Part shown: positions 10,061 to 21,846 of the stretch, one piece after another | Numbering within the stretch: position 1 is the first letter of the stretch | Layout of the letters: the number at the start of each line of letters is the position of its first letter | From: Sanghuangporus weigelae | Lineage: Eukaryota > Basidiomycota > Agaricomycetes > Hymenochaetales > Hymenochaetaceae | Assembly: GCA_033182465.1 (NCBI GenBank) | Contig: CP137319.1 | Coordinates: 3,038,001 to 3,102,000 of the forward strand | Length of the DNA: 64,000 bases | Direction: 5' to 3' | Made by a program: the position numbers and the translations under genes | The notes under the pieces: model-generated | The model's input: only the letters and a program-made list of their open reading frames with translations | Told to the model about the DNA's origin: nothing | The model's database searches: none

Positions 10061-11402
10061 CACGCGAGTTTTATCGATGGAACTCGCGACTCCTGCGAGA
10101 CAGACAATGGACAAGGAGATGGCCTACCGACGAGGATTTGCCATGGAATGGAACCATAATTTTCCTTTCCTCGGAAGTTCGCACGTCTTCACATGCACAG
10201 GGACGCAGGGAAGCTATGATTCGTTGACGAGTCAGCAAATTGATGGGTAATGGCGAAACATAAGCACCATATGGAATCATCTCCAGACTTGTCCGTGAGT
10301 GGACAGCTCCAGAGCTTGGCGCAAGGGAGACGTAGGCACATCCATCAAACTTCCGACTGTGTCGCTGATAACTTATGAAGGTCCGGAGTGCATCGTCTCG
10401 TCTGACAGCCGACAAGTCGTGGGAATAGCGACAAACTCTGGCAAATAATCATCCAAACTCTATGGACATTGTTGTCTGAAAAGGATGCTCTCTATGCCGT
10501 TGGGCTAAGTAATATCATATTTGCTTATTTTGCGCAAGAGTAGATTGTAATACAGACCCAGGATGAGAAAAGTACCACCCACTCCCGCAGGACCCTCACA
10601 GTGACCCACTGCTGACAAGTTGATAATCGAACATCTTACATATCTCAGATGGATCCAGTAAAACTCAAGCTTATTTGTGATGAGCAGATAAATCACACGG
10701 TCTATCTTCAAAACTGATTGTCAACGCCGACCGGATCGGTATGACCGCATTCGATCTAGAAGACAGTGGCGCTCGGTAATCCAGTCATGCCTTATGGGCG
10801 GACATCAGTCCTGAAAACGCCGGAAGAAACTAACCAAAGCTCGACAAGTTGAGTAATCCCGGTGTGATCAGTACGAGTACGGTTCGATGAGCCCTTTCGA
10901 ACTTTCCGTGCGCACGCCGTCCTTGGATCCCATCGTCGGTAGTTTAACACTAAATGAATTTTATACGCGTTGGGGAAGTACGAAATACAACGATCCGTGC
11001 CCCGAAATCTATAGTAAAGCACTGCCAGCACACATATTCCCCCAGAGTGTTGATCGGACGAAGTACCGTCTCAATGACTTGAGCACTTTTGCCCAGAGTA
11101 TTCTGAAGCCGGAAGGCAGATGATGGGAGATAATACGAGCTCAGACGCTACTTGCAGACTTTCAAGCGAGCCAATACCAGACGAGAATTTTTAGACCATG
11201 GAGTGAGCTATTACGGAGGTGGCGTTCAAGTTGGAGGCTTTCATTTACATTGGTCAAATGCCACAGTGCGTCTCGTCGGCGTCTCGGCTCCTGCTTGTCT
11301 TCATTAGGAGAACTGCGATACTGATATGAGATATTGAACTGCAACGTGTTCCAAAAAAAGAATACAAAACGACGATAGGATAACTTGCGTAGAATTGATT
11401 GA
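10061..11402. other. intergenic, nothing recognised
   Basis: It holds only short frames on both strands (10505-10711 minus, 10887-11123 plus, 11162-11431 minus), none with a recognised domain. Confidence 0.5.
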
Positions 11403-12560
11403 CTAAAGATCGTCATCGTCCGCATCTTCAAACTGGCTGAGTAAACTTCCGCGCAGGGATCCTAGATGCTCCGTTAAGACTTAAGCATTACAATAAACGT
11501 GTTTTCAGCCACTTACGAACAGGCTGCGTATGATATTGGCGTGATCGGTATCCGAGAGGAGATGATAATAAAGATGCCGAGAATGATGAGTTTAGAGATG
11601 ACTGGAGAGGTGAGGGGCTGGAATTAGATAGAGGCGACGCATAACTTCGTGAGGGAGATCCCGGCGAGGCGAAGGGGGAAACAGCTGAAGACTTCATTCG
11701 CGATATCTGCAATTCGAAGCAAATTGAACGACGATGCTAAGACACGGATTTAGCGCTTACGGTGGGTGTAAAGTCTTTCAAAGGACGCGTAGGTGGGGGA
11801 CTACGGAGCTGAACGTGCTTCGCTGGTGTTCCCGAAGGTCCACATTGCGGAGGCGGATACCGTATGGCAATATAGGATTGGAGGATATTCGTGAACAAGA
11901 TGGTGTAGATTACAAGCTCTGTCTAGGATGTGAGACGACGTAAGTAGACGAAACAACGAAGCTCACCTATCCAGCACAGCAGCCTCGTTCCATGGTTCAT
12001 CCCGCTCCCTCCTGTAGCCACCAGCCATAGGCACGTAGTGGGCGCTGGCACGATCGGTGCGAGCTGCGTAACCAACAGCATAACCACCAACGCGAAGCCG
12101 TTGTTCTTCAGTCGCGTAACGGCAACGCTTCTTCGTGGCTTCAGCCAGTCGATAGCAGCGTTGAGTGTAGGTATTAATGCTGCAGGAGGCGATGTTGTGG
12201 TCACCGCGGCTGTCATGGTCTTGTCGAATTGACGCAAATTGCCTCGTTGAAGCATCTCTTCAGAGCGGGGCCCAAGACTTTCTCTAGTTCGCTCTCGTCA
12301 AGCGAGAAGTCAATTAAGTGCTTGAGTCGTCGTTCCTTCTGCTCTGTGCTCTCCTTGAGATCAGGCTCTTCGCCGGCGTTTGAGCGAGCAGGGTTCTCCG
12401 CAAGGCTTGCAGCGATTTTTGCTGAAACGTCAGGGTTTTGTGTCTGCTCTGCATCGTGGTTCAACTCGGTCACGTGATTTGATATGTGTGGCACAACAAT
12501 TGAACAAAGACCCACTCTTTCAAGTTCAAGCTGATCCGAGTCAACAGCGTCCGGTGGCAC
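11403..12560 (-). CDS. hypothetical membrane-type protein with acidic C-terminus
   Basis: The start at 12560 (MPPDAVDSDQLELERVG) opens an acidic, helical N-terminal part ending about LDESELEKVLGPALKRCF. A following frame (12255-11923) has one hydrophobic stretch (GFALVVMLLVTQLAPIVPA). The C-terminal exons are Ser/Pro-rich (SPFASPGSPSRSYASPL) and are joined across a clear 5'-GTAAGTGG intron near 11460-11510 to SLRGSLLSQFEDADDDDL and the stop at 11403. The junction between the first two parts was not resolved: the frames overlap near 12213-12255, and no good GT-AG pair was seen. So either an intron was missed, or there is a frameshift or two genes. No family was recognised. Confidence 0.5.
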
Positions 12561-13213
12561 TACTGTGCTCTTCCACAGTATTCACCGATTCCTTCGGGAT
12601 GAACAATATTTGATGTCTTGCTCCGACTGAGACTCTGAGTGTCCGCTAGAAGGCGAAGGACGCAGAGCCTTGCATCCAAACTTTCAGAAGCGACAACATC
12701 GGGAGCTACTTGGGGTTCTTCATCCTCGGCCCGGCGTCTTTCTTTAACTCAGGTTTCACCTCAGACACCTAGTTCAGATCCTTGTCCGGCCTTGTCTCCG
12801 ACTTACCTGCCAGCTTGCTTCTAGCGTATATAATCTTGGTTTAATCTGCGATGATGACTGATGAAATATATGGTTCCGTGTACCCTGAGTTTCGTGTGGC
12901 CCATCAAACCGGACCGTTCCTGGAGGACTGCCACGAGTTTCAATCCATGATAACAGCGCGAGCTATACCCTGGATGAAATGAGCTTGCTATCTGCTCCAC
13001 CCGATGGTTTCCCCAACATTTTGGACTTTCTACCTTTCGGGTCAACAGTTGACAATTTTCCATCCAAGAAGGTGGATGCAGGTATGCCCGACTATGCGCG
13101 GTGGCTTGGCCTTGCTGAACTTGGTTCGAGTACTTAAACCCTGAAGCACTAGGGATTCCTCCCAGACGCTCGTAGAACTTGAAGCAACCATCAGCAGGAA
13201 CTCATTTCTAGCA
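12561..13213. other. divergent intergenic region
   Basis: Lies between the hypothetical gene (minus) and the terpene synthase (plus). Short frames at 12639-12824 (plus) and 12821-13063 (minus) are Ser/Arg-rich or featureless and are not called. Confidence 0.4.
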
Positions 13214-14805
13214 ATGCATCCTTCCTCTTCCTTTAAAGCAATCATCTTCGATATCGGCGATGTTCTTTTTTCCTGGTCTCCTGCGACCAAAACGTCGATA
13301 CGTCCTTCAGTTCTCAAATCTCTAGTCACATCACCTATATGGCATGAGTTCGAACGAGGACGCATCAGCCAGGACGAGTGCTACTCCCGCTTGGCGAGCA
13401 CGTATTCACTCGACAAGGAGCAGATAGGCGCTTCTTTCGAAGAGGCTAGAAAGACGTTGCGCTTCGAGAACCGTTTGTTCGATTTCATCGCGGATATCAA
13501 GTCGAAGTATGGGGTGGCAATCTTCGCGATGTCTAATGTCTCTGCACCTGACTACGCGTACCTGCGAGCCAAGAATGCCGATTGGAGCGTCTTTGATGGC
13601 ATCTTCCCATCCTGTACCGTCGGCCAGCGAAAGCCGGACCTCTCGTTCTATCGCTACGTCCTCTCGCGCACGAATGTGCCAGCAGAGAACACAGTCTTCG
13701 TTGATGACAAGTTCGACAATGTCCTTTCAGCTCGGTCCCTTGGAATGCATGGCGTAGTCTTCCGGAACCCAGACGAACTCATGCAGGCAATCAGAAACCT
13801 CGTCTGCGATCCGATCGAGAGAGCAAAGGATTTCCTTACAGCACACGCTCGCCAGCACAATTCCTTTACAGAGACAGGTGTCGTCATTTATGAATGGTTC
13901 TCTCAGCTGATCATATACGAGCTTACGCACGACGAGTGAGTCTGTTTCACTGATTTCGCCGCGATGCTAAGACTTACTGTCCGGACATCAGGAGCATAGT
14001 GGAATTGCCAACCCCGACCAAGATTGTCAACTTCTTCCGCGGTAAGCCAGTCATGAAATCCAACTACGGCCAACTTATCCTTATCGCGAAATAGGAAAGG
14101 GACAATTGACTTCGGAAAACTACCCATGCGACTTGGATTCCACATCCTTAGCATGGACAACTCTCCCTAATATAGACAAAAATGCCGTCGAATCTGTGAT
14201 GGACGAAATGCTTAAATACCGGAATTCGGACGGGATAATCGAGGTTCGCCTGTTTGCGATAATATTTGAACAACGAACGAAGAGTCCTGATGTTGTTTCA
14301 GGTGTATTTCGATCCTAGCAGACCACGTCTTGACCCTGTTGTTTGTGTCAACACTTTAAGCCTGTTCTATAAGTACGGACGCGGATCAGAGATTCCCGAA
14401 ACGCTGGAGTGGTCCGTAGAAGTCCTCAAGAACCGAGCGTATCTCGATGGCTCTCGATACTACGCGAGCGCGGAATGCTTCTTGTACTTCTTTTCACGCC
14501 TCCTGCACCAAAACAAGGAATTATTCGAGAAGCATGCTCCGTTGCTGAAGGAGCGTCTCAGAGAACGAGTCGGACTAGAAGGGGACTCTTTGGCGCTGGC
14601 GATGAGGATTTATGGATGTAATTTGGTTGGTATCCGAAACGATATTGACCTACAACGGCTTCGATCGAGACAGGCACCTGATGGAAGTTGGGCAGATGGC
14701 TGGGTGTACAGATACGGAGTTCACGGCACGCACATTGCTAACAAAGGTCTCACTACTGCGCTTGCCATTGATGCCATCCAAAACTTTAATCTATCCGAAT
14801 TGTAG
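13214..14805 (+). CDS. HAD-type class II sesquiterpene (drimane) synthase
   Basis: Exons 13214-13935, 13992-14041, 14095-14243 and 14302-14805 join in frame to 474 residues. Residues 1 to about 240 are a HAD-like domain: nucleophile motif FDIGDVLF, motif II Ser in AMSNVSA, motif III Lys in GQRKPD, and motif IV VFVDDKFDN. The rest is a terpene-cyclase beta-like domain with CDLDSTS, a DxDxT-type acid motif of class II cyclases, and a late QAPDGSWADGW segment of the QW type. This architecture is that of fungal drimanyl/albicanyl diphosphate synthases such as Aspergillus AstC. There the C-terminal domain protonates and cyclises farnesyl diphosphate, and the HAD part may act on the diphosphate. 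The position two after the HAD Asp is Gly instead of the usual acid. No P450 is visible next to it. A drimane-type product is inferred. Confidence 0.92.
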
Positions 14806-15197
14806 AACGTACCTAGATCATTATTGAACTTGTAGCAGCCCGATAATCCCTTGTACTTTATATATCGAAACTCTATCCCACCATGTCACCCGCTAAAGGA
14901 GCACATTCTGTGGAGACCAGTCCTCTCGAAACTTTGCGAAGTGATATTGTGCGAATATCAATAGCTCAAGACCGAAGGATTAAGATCATCGACGACATTT
15001 AAATAACATCGATGATTTATGCTACAAGTCTGTACGAAGTGGTGAGCAAGAGTTGAAATAGGAAAAGTATGGATCGCATAATGGCAACAGGTCAGCATGT
15101 CGGAAGATGTTTGACTTTTCATTGAAAGAGTGTAATCAAGACGTTGTGCCTGACTGGACTATTATCATATATGCAACTCCGACTATGAATCAACTTT
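14806..15197. other. convergent 3' intergenic region
   Basis: The 3' ends of the terpene synthase (plus) and the first pseudokinase (minus) face each other here. Only a 64-codon frame at 15107-15301, overlapping the pseudokinase end, is seen. Confidence 0.5.
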
Positions 15198-16996
15198 TTA
15201 CCTCCTACTACACGAATCATGAACACGGCGGAGCTTCGAGAGAACCAGATCCAGATATTTCCAAGCGACAGGATCGTCTGTATTTTCGTCCCGGAACTTG
15301 ACATATTCGTCGTTGAGAGGATTTATCTCGTACCCGACAGTTAGGCACGAGATGACCACCTCCGCATACTCGGGGCTTATTGCCTTGGGCAAGAGTCGTC
15401 TTGCTTCTTCGACAAGAACCTTCAACTTTGCTCTAGCCTTCTCCCTCAAACTCGAGCCGGTCCAGGCGTTGCTATCCGACAGCCGAACAAACGAGTCGTC
15501 ATAAACGTACGTACAGGAATCCTCCTCCCATACAAGTAGAGATCTCCACAATCCAACCTCGAAGAGACAAACGCCTAAACTGTAGATGTCGTCTTCCATC
15601 GTATACCTTTCAGCACGAGTCTCCCCCTCCCGTTGATCGCGAGGGTGGAAGTAGATGCCTCTCTTTGCATACGCCTCGATATCCGATTTCTTGAACGAGA
15701 AGCCGGCGTCGGATCTAGCACCTTGAAACGCAGCTAGATATGGAAACCCCAATCTGTTCGGATTTTCGCTGAGGTGTATCTCCTTCTGTGTCACGATAAT
15801 AGTTTCAGGATGTATCAGTTTATGAACCAGGCCGAGTGAATGGACCACGAGGACTGCAGTCGCAAGACGGATAGAGAACTTTACACGGTCCCTTTTGGAT
15901 ACGGTTGGACGTGAAGAACTGGAAGTTGGGAGGATTTGGCGAAGGGTCTGAACGGAGCAGCCTTCGGGGATTCTGAAATAAAGATCGAACTCCGAATTTT
16001 TGCGCACTACTGCACAGCAACGCAACATTGCTCCGTCTGGGGGATCAGTAAAGAATCCCCTGGAAAACTTGTCTGAGGGATCCTCCGCAAAAAGACGGGC
16101 CAGTTCAAGTGATTCTTTGTGGTCACCACCGCTACGCTTGACTATGATACAGTCCTCGTACGACTGCAGACCTTCAATGTCCTCAGCCGTCTCCTTGAGT
16201 CGAATTCCTCCCCTTTTTAGTACGATGGTGCTCAATCGACAGAAGAGTGTCTTAGGGTCGATAATGGAGGAGGTAATCTCGTACTTGGAAAGATTGGAGT
16301 GCGAGATCGTGACAATACTGGCGCTCGTCTCGACACGTTTCTTGGCTGAACCTATGAATCGATAGAGGGCCGAGACTCCTGCAGGAGCCAGCGGACTATT
16401 CTCCATGTCGATTCGACCAAGTATGGTGGAGCTTGCCATAACCATGCTGGAGAATGTTTTCTCGCTTTCTTTGTAACTCTTCTCGGCACGCGCTATTTTT
16501 CGGTCACCGAGTACGATGTATTTCGCGCGACTGATTGGAGCGAAGCGCTGCACTCCTGATCAGATGTCGAAGATCTATCAATGCATAATCGGCGTACTTT
16601 GCGTGGAGGACATCCATCCTCTGTAACATTTTCTGTTTTAAACAATGATAACCGGCATCCGGCATCTTGCTGCTGAAACGCATCGCGATCTGTCTCGCTG
16701 CCAAAATCTGACCCAACGAGGCGGTGCCATCTCTTAACTAGTCGCTCGTATTCCGAGAAATATGACTGAGTTTGACCAAACGTTTCTGTGAAAGCAAATT
16801 TGACACGTTCGTTTCTGTTCGATGCTCGGGAATGTTCTTCAGCTAGGTACTCCCAAAAGGTCATACAGGCCTTTTCCAACCTGTACTTCGAGGCGTGCCT
16901 GTCTGCGCTAGATCTGGCGTCTAAGAACGATTGCACATTCTCTGCGATGCCTTTTACGATCGACAATGCTGTTTGAACGGTGTCGAGTCCTGCCAT
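15198..16996 (-). CDS. pseudokinase with helical N-terminal domain, paralogue A
   Basis: Exon 1 (16996-16598), intron of 50 nt, exon 2 (16547-15198): 582 residues. Residues 1 to about 130 look all-helical (GLDTVQTALSIVKGIAENVQ), resembling the membrane-acting helical domains (HeLo or four-helix-bundle type) that precede kinase folds in fungi. Residues from about 260 form a degenerate kinase domain. The catalytic loop reads LVHKLIHPETIIV in place of HRDLKPEN. The DFG position reads LGFPY. No VAIK lysine is evident. The C-lobe is recognisable (YTMEDDIYSLGVCLFEVGLW), as is a C-terminal helix with EYAEVVISCLTVGY. It is very similar to the gene at 21847-23647. An N-terminal effector plus pseudokinase architecture recalls MLKL, but that relation is inference. 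A catalytic role is unlikely. Confidence 0.8.
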
Positions 16997-18171
16997 GTAC
17001 AATATCGCTGTATTGAACGCAAGTGCTAGTGATGGGAGAGAGACAATACGAGAGCCGACAAGAGTTCATCATCCGAAGCTAGATCGAATTGCGACCTCGT
17101 GGTGATCGGGGACGACAGTACTATATAGGGGTGCCTCCGGTAGACAATAACTGCCGTTGTTCTCATGCGCTAGTCGACACCATAATGAAATACTGTGCAA
17201 GATGATCTGTACTGCTGAAGTTAAATTGTTCAAGAATACGGCGGTGGGAAAACAAGATGTGCTATAAGGGGAATCTTACGTCAACCGGCTGACGAGAAGC
17301 GGTGTGCCTTGAAGGCCTCAAAGCGCTGCACCTGTGCATGCATGACAACGGTCAACAATACCAATACCAAATCATGCATAGTCTAATGAGAGCCTGCGAT
17401 GTAAGGAAACGGTCTTAGTATTCATCCACAAATGACGCCAGCATCAAAATCGCAGCGAGCGCAACCTCCTGAAGGGCCGGCTATTGCCTTTGGAAGAACA
17501 AGACTGTATACCAGATCAGATCATCTAAGCGGAGCTTTCAGTTCAGGATACGTAATGTTCGAGTTGTAATTGTGATGGTTCGTCGCGCTCACTAGACGGT
17601 CTACTTGTATGACAATGACGAGTAGATCTCGTCGATCCCGATCCTTCCGCCCGGAACCGTCCGTCCGTTTGGCAAGTTATTCTGCACATCACACCGTGAT
17701 CACATCGTGAACGCGCATCTTCGACGAGTGTCTGTACGCGGCTCGTACTCCATGAGATTCCAACCAAGAACATTATGTATTCGGTCAGCATGATGTGTCG
17801 CTAAGGCATGAAGCTCGAACTCACTAAGGAGGCTCGTAATCAACGGTATGTTCAGAAGTGAAGTGGGAATGGTGGCTTAGGTGATCATGCTTCATTGTCC
17901 GGAAAAGCATCTGAGAATTGATTCATGGGATACAGCGTAAGAAATTGCCTTAAACCAGGGGACAAAGAATACTCCTTGCAACCGTGGCGCTACGTGTTTA
18001 TTCACACCGATTATTGGCCACGATAAAGGCAGTCGTGCATAGACCACAGACTTGGGCCACTTCGGGTACGATATATACTTGTTTCATTTCCAGCTATCGA
18101 TAACCCGTGCCTTCTTGTTCTCAACCATCTACACACTGTTGACGCTTGTCGTTCCTTAAAGACCACTCGTC
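16997..18171. other. divergent intergenic region, nothing recognised
   Basis: 1.2 kb between divergent genes. The longest frame (17543-17791 minus) is Arg/Ser-rich with no domain. Upstream elements were not resolved. Confidence 0.5.
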
Positions 18172-19580
18172 ATGAACGGCATTACTATCACTCATGCTCA
18201 GCGACTTCGCACAATGCCAGCATCGCTTACGTTCCGCTGTTTTCGAACGTCCGACTGCAAGCGCGTTTTAGCAGCATGGGCTTTATACGAGGATGTCAGC
18301 AGCAGGTATTCTTACGAGAAAGGATGGGCCGCTCCTAATACTCCTCTACCACAGCCTTATGAGATCAGAAGTATTGAGTCGAAAGGGCGGGGAATGGTTG
18401 CGCTGCGCGGGATTAAGCGGGAGGAGGTGATTGTGAATGAGCGGCCGACCATCTTGACTCCGAGAGTGACTTACTCCAGTGATTCGATGAACGTTTGGAA
18501 GGCATTGGATGAAACGTTGTTGCAGCTGCTTTATTGGCTTGAACAAGAAGATCGCCAGAAAGTGGTTCAGCTGCATAACTGCAAGTCCTTGGACGAATGC
18601 GGGCCTCTTGTTGGTATTCTTCGAACCAATGCGATCGGAATCTCTTTCCCAGAATCTCGTATATGTGCTGAATACTGTGCTCTCTGCTTGAACATCTCAT
18701 ATGTCAATCACAGATGAGCAGCGGTTCTATCTCTTCTCCAGTCTGCTATTTCCCAATACTAATGTGTTGCAGTTGCGTTCCGAATTCTATCTACTCACTC
18801 GATAAAAGTACGATGATATTCACGCTTCGTGCGATTCGGGACATTGCTCCTGGCGAAGAGATCTCCATTACATACCTCAGCAATGACGAAACTAGTGCTG
18901 TCCGAAAAGTCGAACTTCAAGACAAGTATGGATTCATTTGCAGCTGCATATTATGCTCTGCACCCACAGATGCTGTTGTCGCGAGCGACGAGCGCCGAAA
19001 GTTCATAAAGTCTACCAACAGCTTCATTAAGCATATGTGGCAGGACTGGTTGAAGATTGCACCAGAAGCAAGGAGGGCGCAAGCGACGCAAAATGCCAAG
19101 ACTGTCGAGAAGCTCTCGCAGGCGATGGATGTAGAGAATATCCATGTAGGACGTATGGATGCAATGCAGAAATGCGTTTACATGTATGCTGTTCTTTGCG
19201 ACGTGAAGAACTTCAAGAAATGGGCGAGGCGGTGCCTGAAGGTGGCAAAGGGCAAAGGAGAAGGAACATTTGGACGTGAAGGACTGGGAGGACTGTTTGA
19301 AGGACCCGACGTCGTTTCCTCTGTGGGATCTATGGAAGATCGAAGCTGCCGCTTTCATGCGGCAATCCTCCGTACGCTGTTGACCTGTGTGGGTGCCACA
19401 AACTGTAGAAAGAATCGCAGTTCAGCACGTAACAATAACACAGATTTGGTCTCTATTGAATACGAGAGTAATTCAGGCGGGCAGGCTGCTACACAGGCAA
19501 TTTGTGGGTGTGTGATTGGCATATCGACTGATGCGTATTGGCGTACTCGTAAAAGACGACCTGATAACTCTAGGCGTTAA
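18172..19580 (+). CDS. SET domain (SMYD-like) protein with a non-canonical intron
   Basis: Exon 1 (18172-18713) and exon 2 (18773-19580) join in frame to 449 residues. Residues about 65-240 are a split SET domain: GRGMVALRGIKREEVIV, then TNAIGI, then NHSCVPN, then APGEEISITY, followed by a post-SET cysteine cluster (YGFICSCILC). The central NHSCVPN, which binds S-adenosylmethionine, is created only by removing 18714-18772. That segment ends in a good branch-point/acceptor (TACTAATGTGTTGCAG) but starts with ATGAGC, where GTGAGC would be expected. SMYD-like proteins are lysine methyltransferases, often with fungal-specific targets. After the SET domain comes a helical tail. If the AT-AG intron is not spliced, the protein stops right after VNHR. 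The N-terminal 50 residues show no domain. Confidence 0.82.
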
Positions 19581-20222
19581 CTTCCGCGGGGCAAGAACAA
19601 GAGCCGCGCTATAAGGGAACCTACATCGATCAGTAGATACAATAGATGCAGTATCTTTTGCGATGTCGACTCCAAGTATTCAAATTCCTTATCTTAGAAT
19701 TTACGACAGCAGTCACTACATGATATGTTTCAGGGACTCCAGCATTCATCTGTCTCTTCCGTCGATGCCTCTTAGCTAACCGAGATTAAGAAGGCATCGA
19801 AATTTGGAACAATAAGAGATGCATGTTTTTTGTTTTTTATTTTTTATTTTTTACCATAATGCACAGAAATTTGCCGGGAACCGACCTCGAAGGTGGACAA
19901 GTATGCATATTCTGATGCTTTATGCATAAGGCTAGACATTCATTTGATACAATATGATAATTAAATAATTTTCTGATTTGAAAAAGATCTACTCTAGTGC
20001 TCAGCATTTCCGTGCTGATTTCTGTTGATTTTTGTCATATTTCCTGTGGGCCTCAGTTCCATCTATGACTCTTATTATTAGTAAGCGTATACTTTTAAGT
20101 AAAGACCAAACAAAAATCTCTTCCAAGAAAGTAACGTGAGAAATCAAGCCAATCAACCGCGTTTCTTTCGTGCCATCTATATCCATCTATCTACTGGTCC
20201 TCCGACGAGCTTGCTGTCTACC
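19581..20222. other. AT-rich intergenic region
   Basis: AT-rich, with homopolymer T/A runs around 19826-19855 (three short T-tract repeats). One 61-codon minus-strand frame (20001-20186) is not called. Confidence 0.5.
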
Positions 20223-21744
20223 ATGCCTTCAGAAGGAGGTAAGGAGGCATTCTTGAAAGCTAAAGACGCTATCCTCAACGGTAACGCATGTTGTTTTACT
20301 TATTAGCACTCTTTACCGTATCTGATCTATATGACAGAACTTCATGTCGCTTATGGAGTTCCTAGAATCGATCTGAGCAACCTTCATCCGAGCCCTGTAC
20401 GACGAGTGGGAGAAGGGAAGTACGCAGACGTCTTCGAGGTAGCTCTCTGGACTTTTGGTAAAAACACAGAACCTCCACAAGAGATGCCAACGTGCGTACA
20501 ACTATAAGCTTGGTATCCTTTTTTCTATAAGAACATAAAAATTTACTAATTCGTACCTATTTGTTATTTAAGAGCTGGTGTTGTAGCAGTCAAGATCCTG
20601 AAGGAGGAGAAGATCGACCAACTGATGGCGCTCCCCGAAGTTCCATCGAGTAGGAAGCCCAAGCAGGACAAACGGGATAATCGTCAAAAGCGTTATCAAG
20701 AGAAGGTTCAGCGAGGCGCTGTCAAACTACTTGAAGTGAGATATTGCAAATGACTTCCGAGATGTTCGCGCTTTGCCCTGATAATACTCCATAAAGTATT
20801 ACAAAAGGGAGTGTGTGGTCTGGCAAAGGTGCTCCGGAGATCCTGCAAAAGCTCGAGAGAATAACTTCGTTGAATTATTGGGGCTCGTTGAAAGTTACCA
20901 AAATTCCCGACTTCCGGTTTTCGTTTCGCGATTCATTTCTGAGGGCTCTGTCCATTCTTATATCAAAGATCTGTCAAGACCCAGTCTCTCCGATAAGGAC
21001 AGAATACTGATTGTGAGTGGTTTGTATTACAAAAGAGGTCCATGAACTAACTTGGTATATAGATCAGCGACGTAGCGAAAGCGCTGGCGTTTCGTAAGTA
21101 ATCAAAGGCACCTCTTCCATGAAGAGTAAGATTAATCATTTCAAAAAAGTCCACAATATAGACATAGTACACCGAGATATTAAGGCGGTTCGTGCTTTTC
21201 TTACTACGAGGTGTCAGGTTTATGACTCGAACTTTAGCGCAACGTCTTAATTGAGAGAACAGAAGAACGTTATGTTGGTCTCTTAGCGGATTTTGGTTCT
21301 TCCAAGGTGCTCGAAGAGGATTTCCTTCAGACTGCATCGAGTACCATTAGCCAAGACCGATGGTCGCCACCTGAGTACCTACTCGACGTCAGTGCTCAAC
21401 ACGATGAGAGTGGAGGGGGAGATATCTGGGCGCTTGGCTGCACTTTTCTAGAGGTATGAATTGCACGGCTTGGTCACCGTTTTGGTCTGAACAGTGTTTC
21501 CAAGGTCTTACAGGAACAACAACCTTGGCAGCCTTATCCATCCGAGATCTACAAAGTAATGCTGTGCGACTATCGGTACCCCGTAGCAGGAGAATCAGTC
21601 AATTTAGATTCCAAGTTACGTTTCAGACATGTGGAAGACAAGTGCTATGATATCATGAAAAAATGTTGGACAGAGAACAGGCAAAATCGCATAGCGGCGG
21701 GAGAATTGTATCTAGAGTTACGGAGTCTAGCAGAAACATGTTAG
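20223..21744 (+). CDS. protein kinase, catalytically complete
   Basis: About eight short exons from ATG 20223 (MPSEGGKEAFLKAKDAI) to TAG at 21744. Kinase landmarks occur in order: Gly-loop VGEGKYADVFEVAL, VVAVKILKEE (VAIK Lys), IVHRDIKA (HRD), NVLIERTEERYVGLLADFGS (DFG), an activation segment ending RWSPPEYLLD (APE-like), GGDIWALGCTFLE, and a C-lobe ending CWTENRQNRIAAGELYLELR. A Lys/Arg-rich stretch after the VAIK Lys is an insert between beta3 and the C-helix. There is no extra domain, signal peptide or membrane segment. It lies between the SET gene and the second pseudokinase, convergent with the latter (about 100 bp apart). Subfamily and substrate are unknown. Confidence 0.85.
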
Positions 21745-21846
21745 CATCCATGTACGGGGATTAGGAAGAATAGATCGTGCAAAGGAAATGCGTTTCGACT
21801 TACTGCCATGAGAGTGTTATCTCCGGTTGAATCCATAATCAGACCT

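Noticed and set aside
16493-17002. N-terminal helical frame as a separate gene starting at 17002
   Set aside because: The frame begins with TTG; the ATG is at 16996, and a 50-nt intron joins it in frame to the pseudokinase at the same place as in the paralogue.
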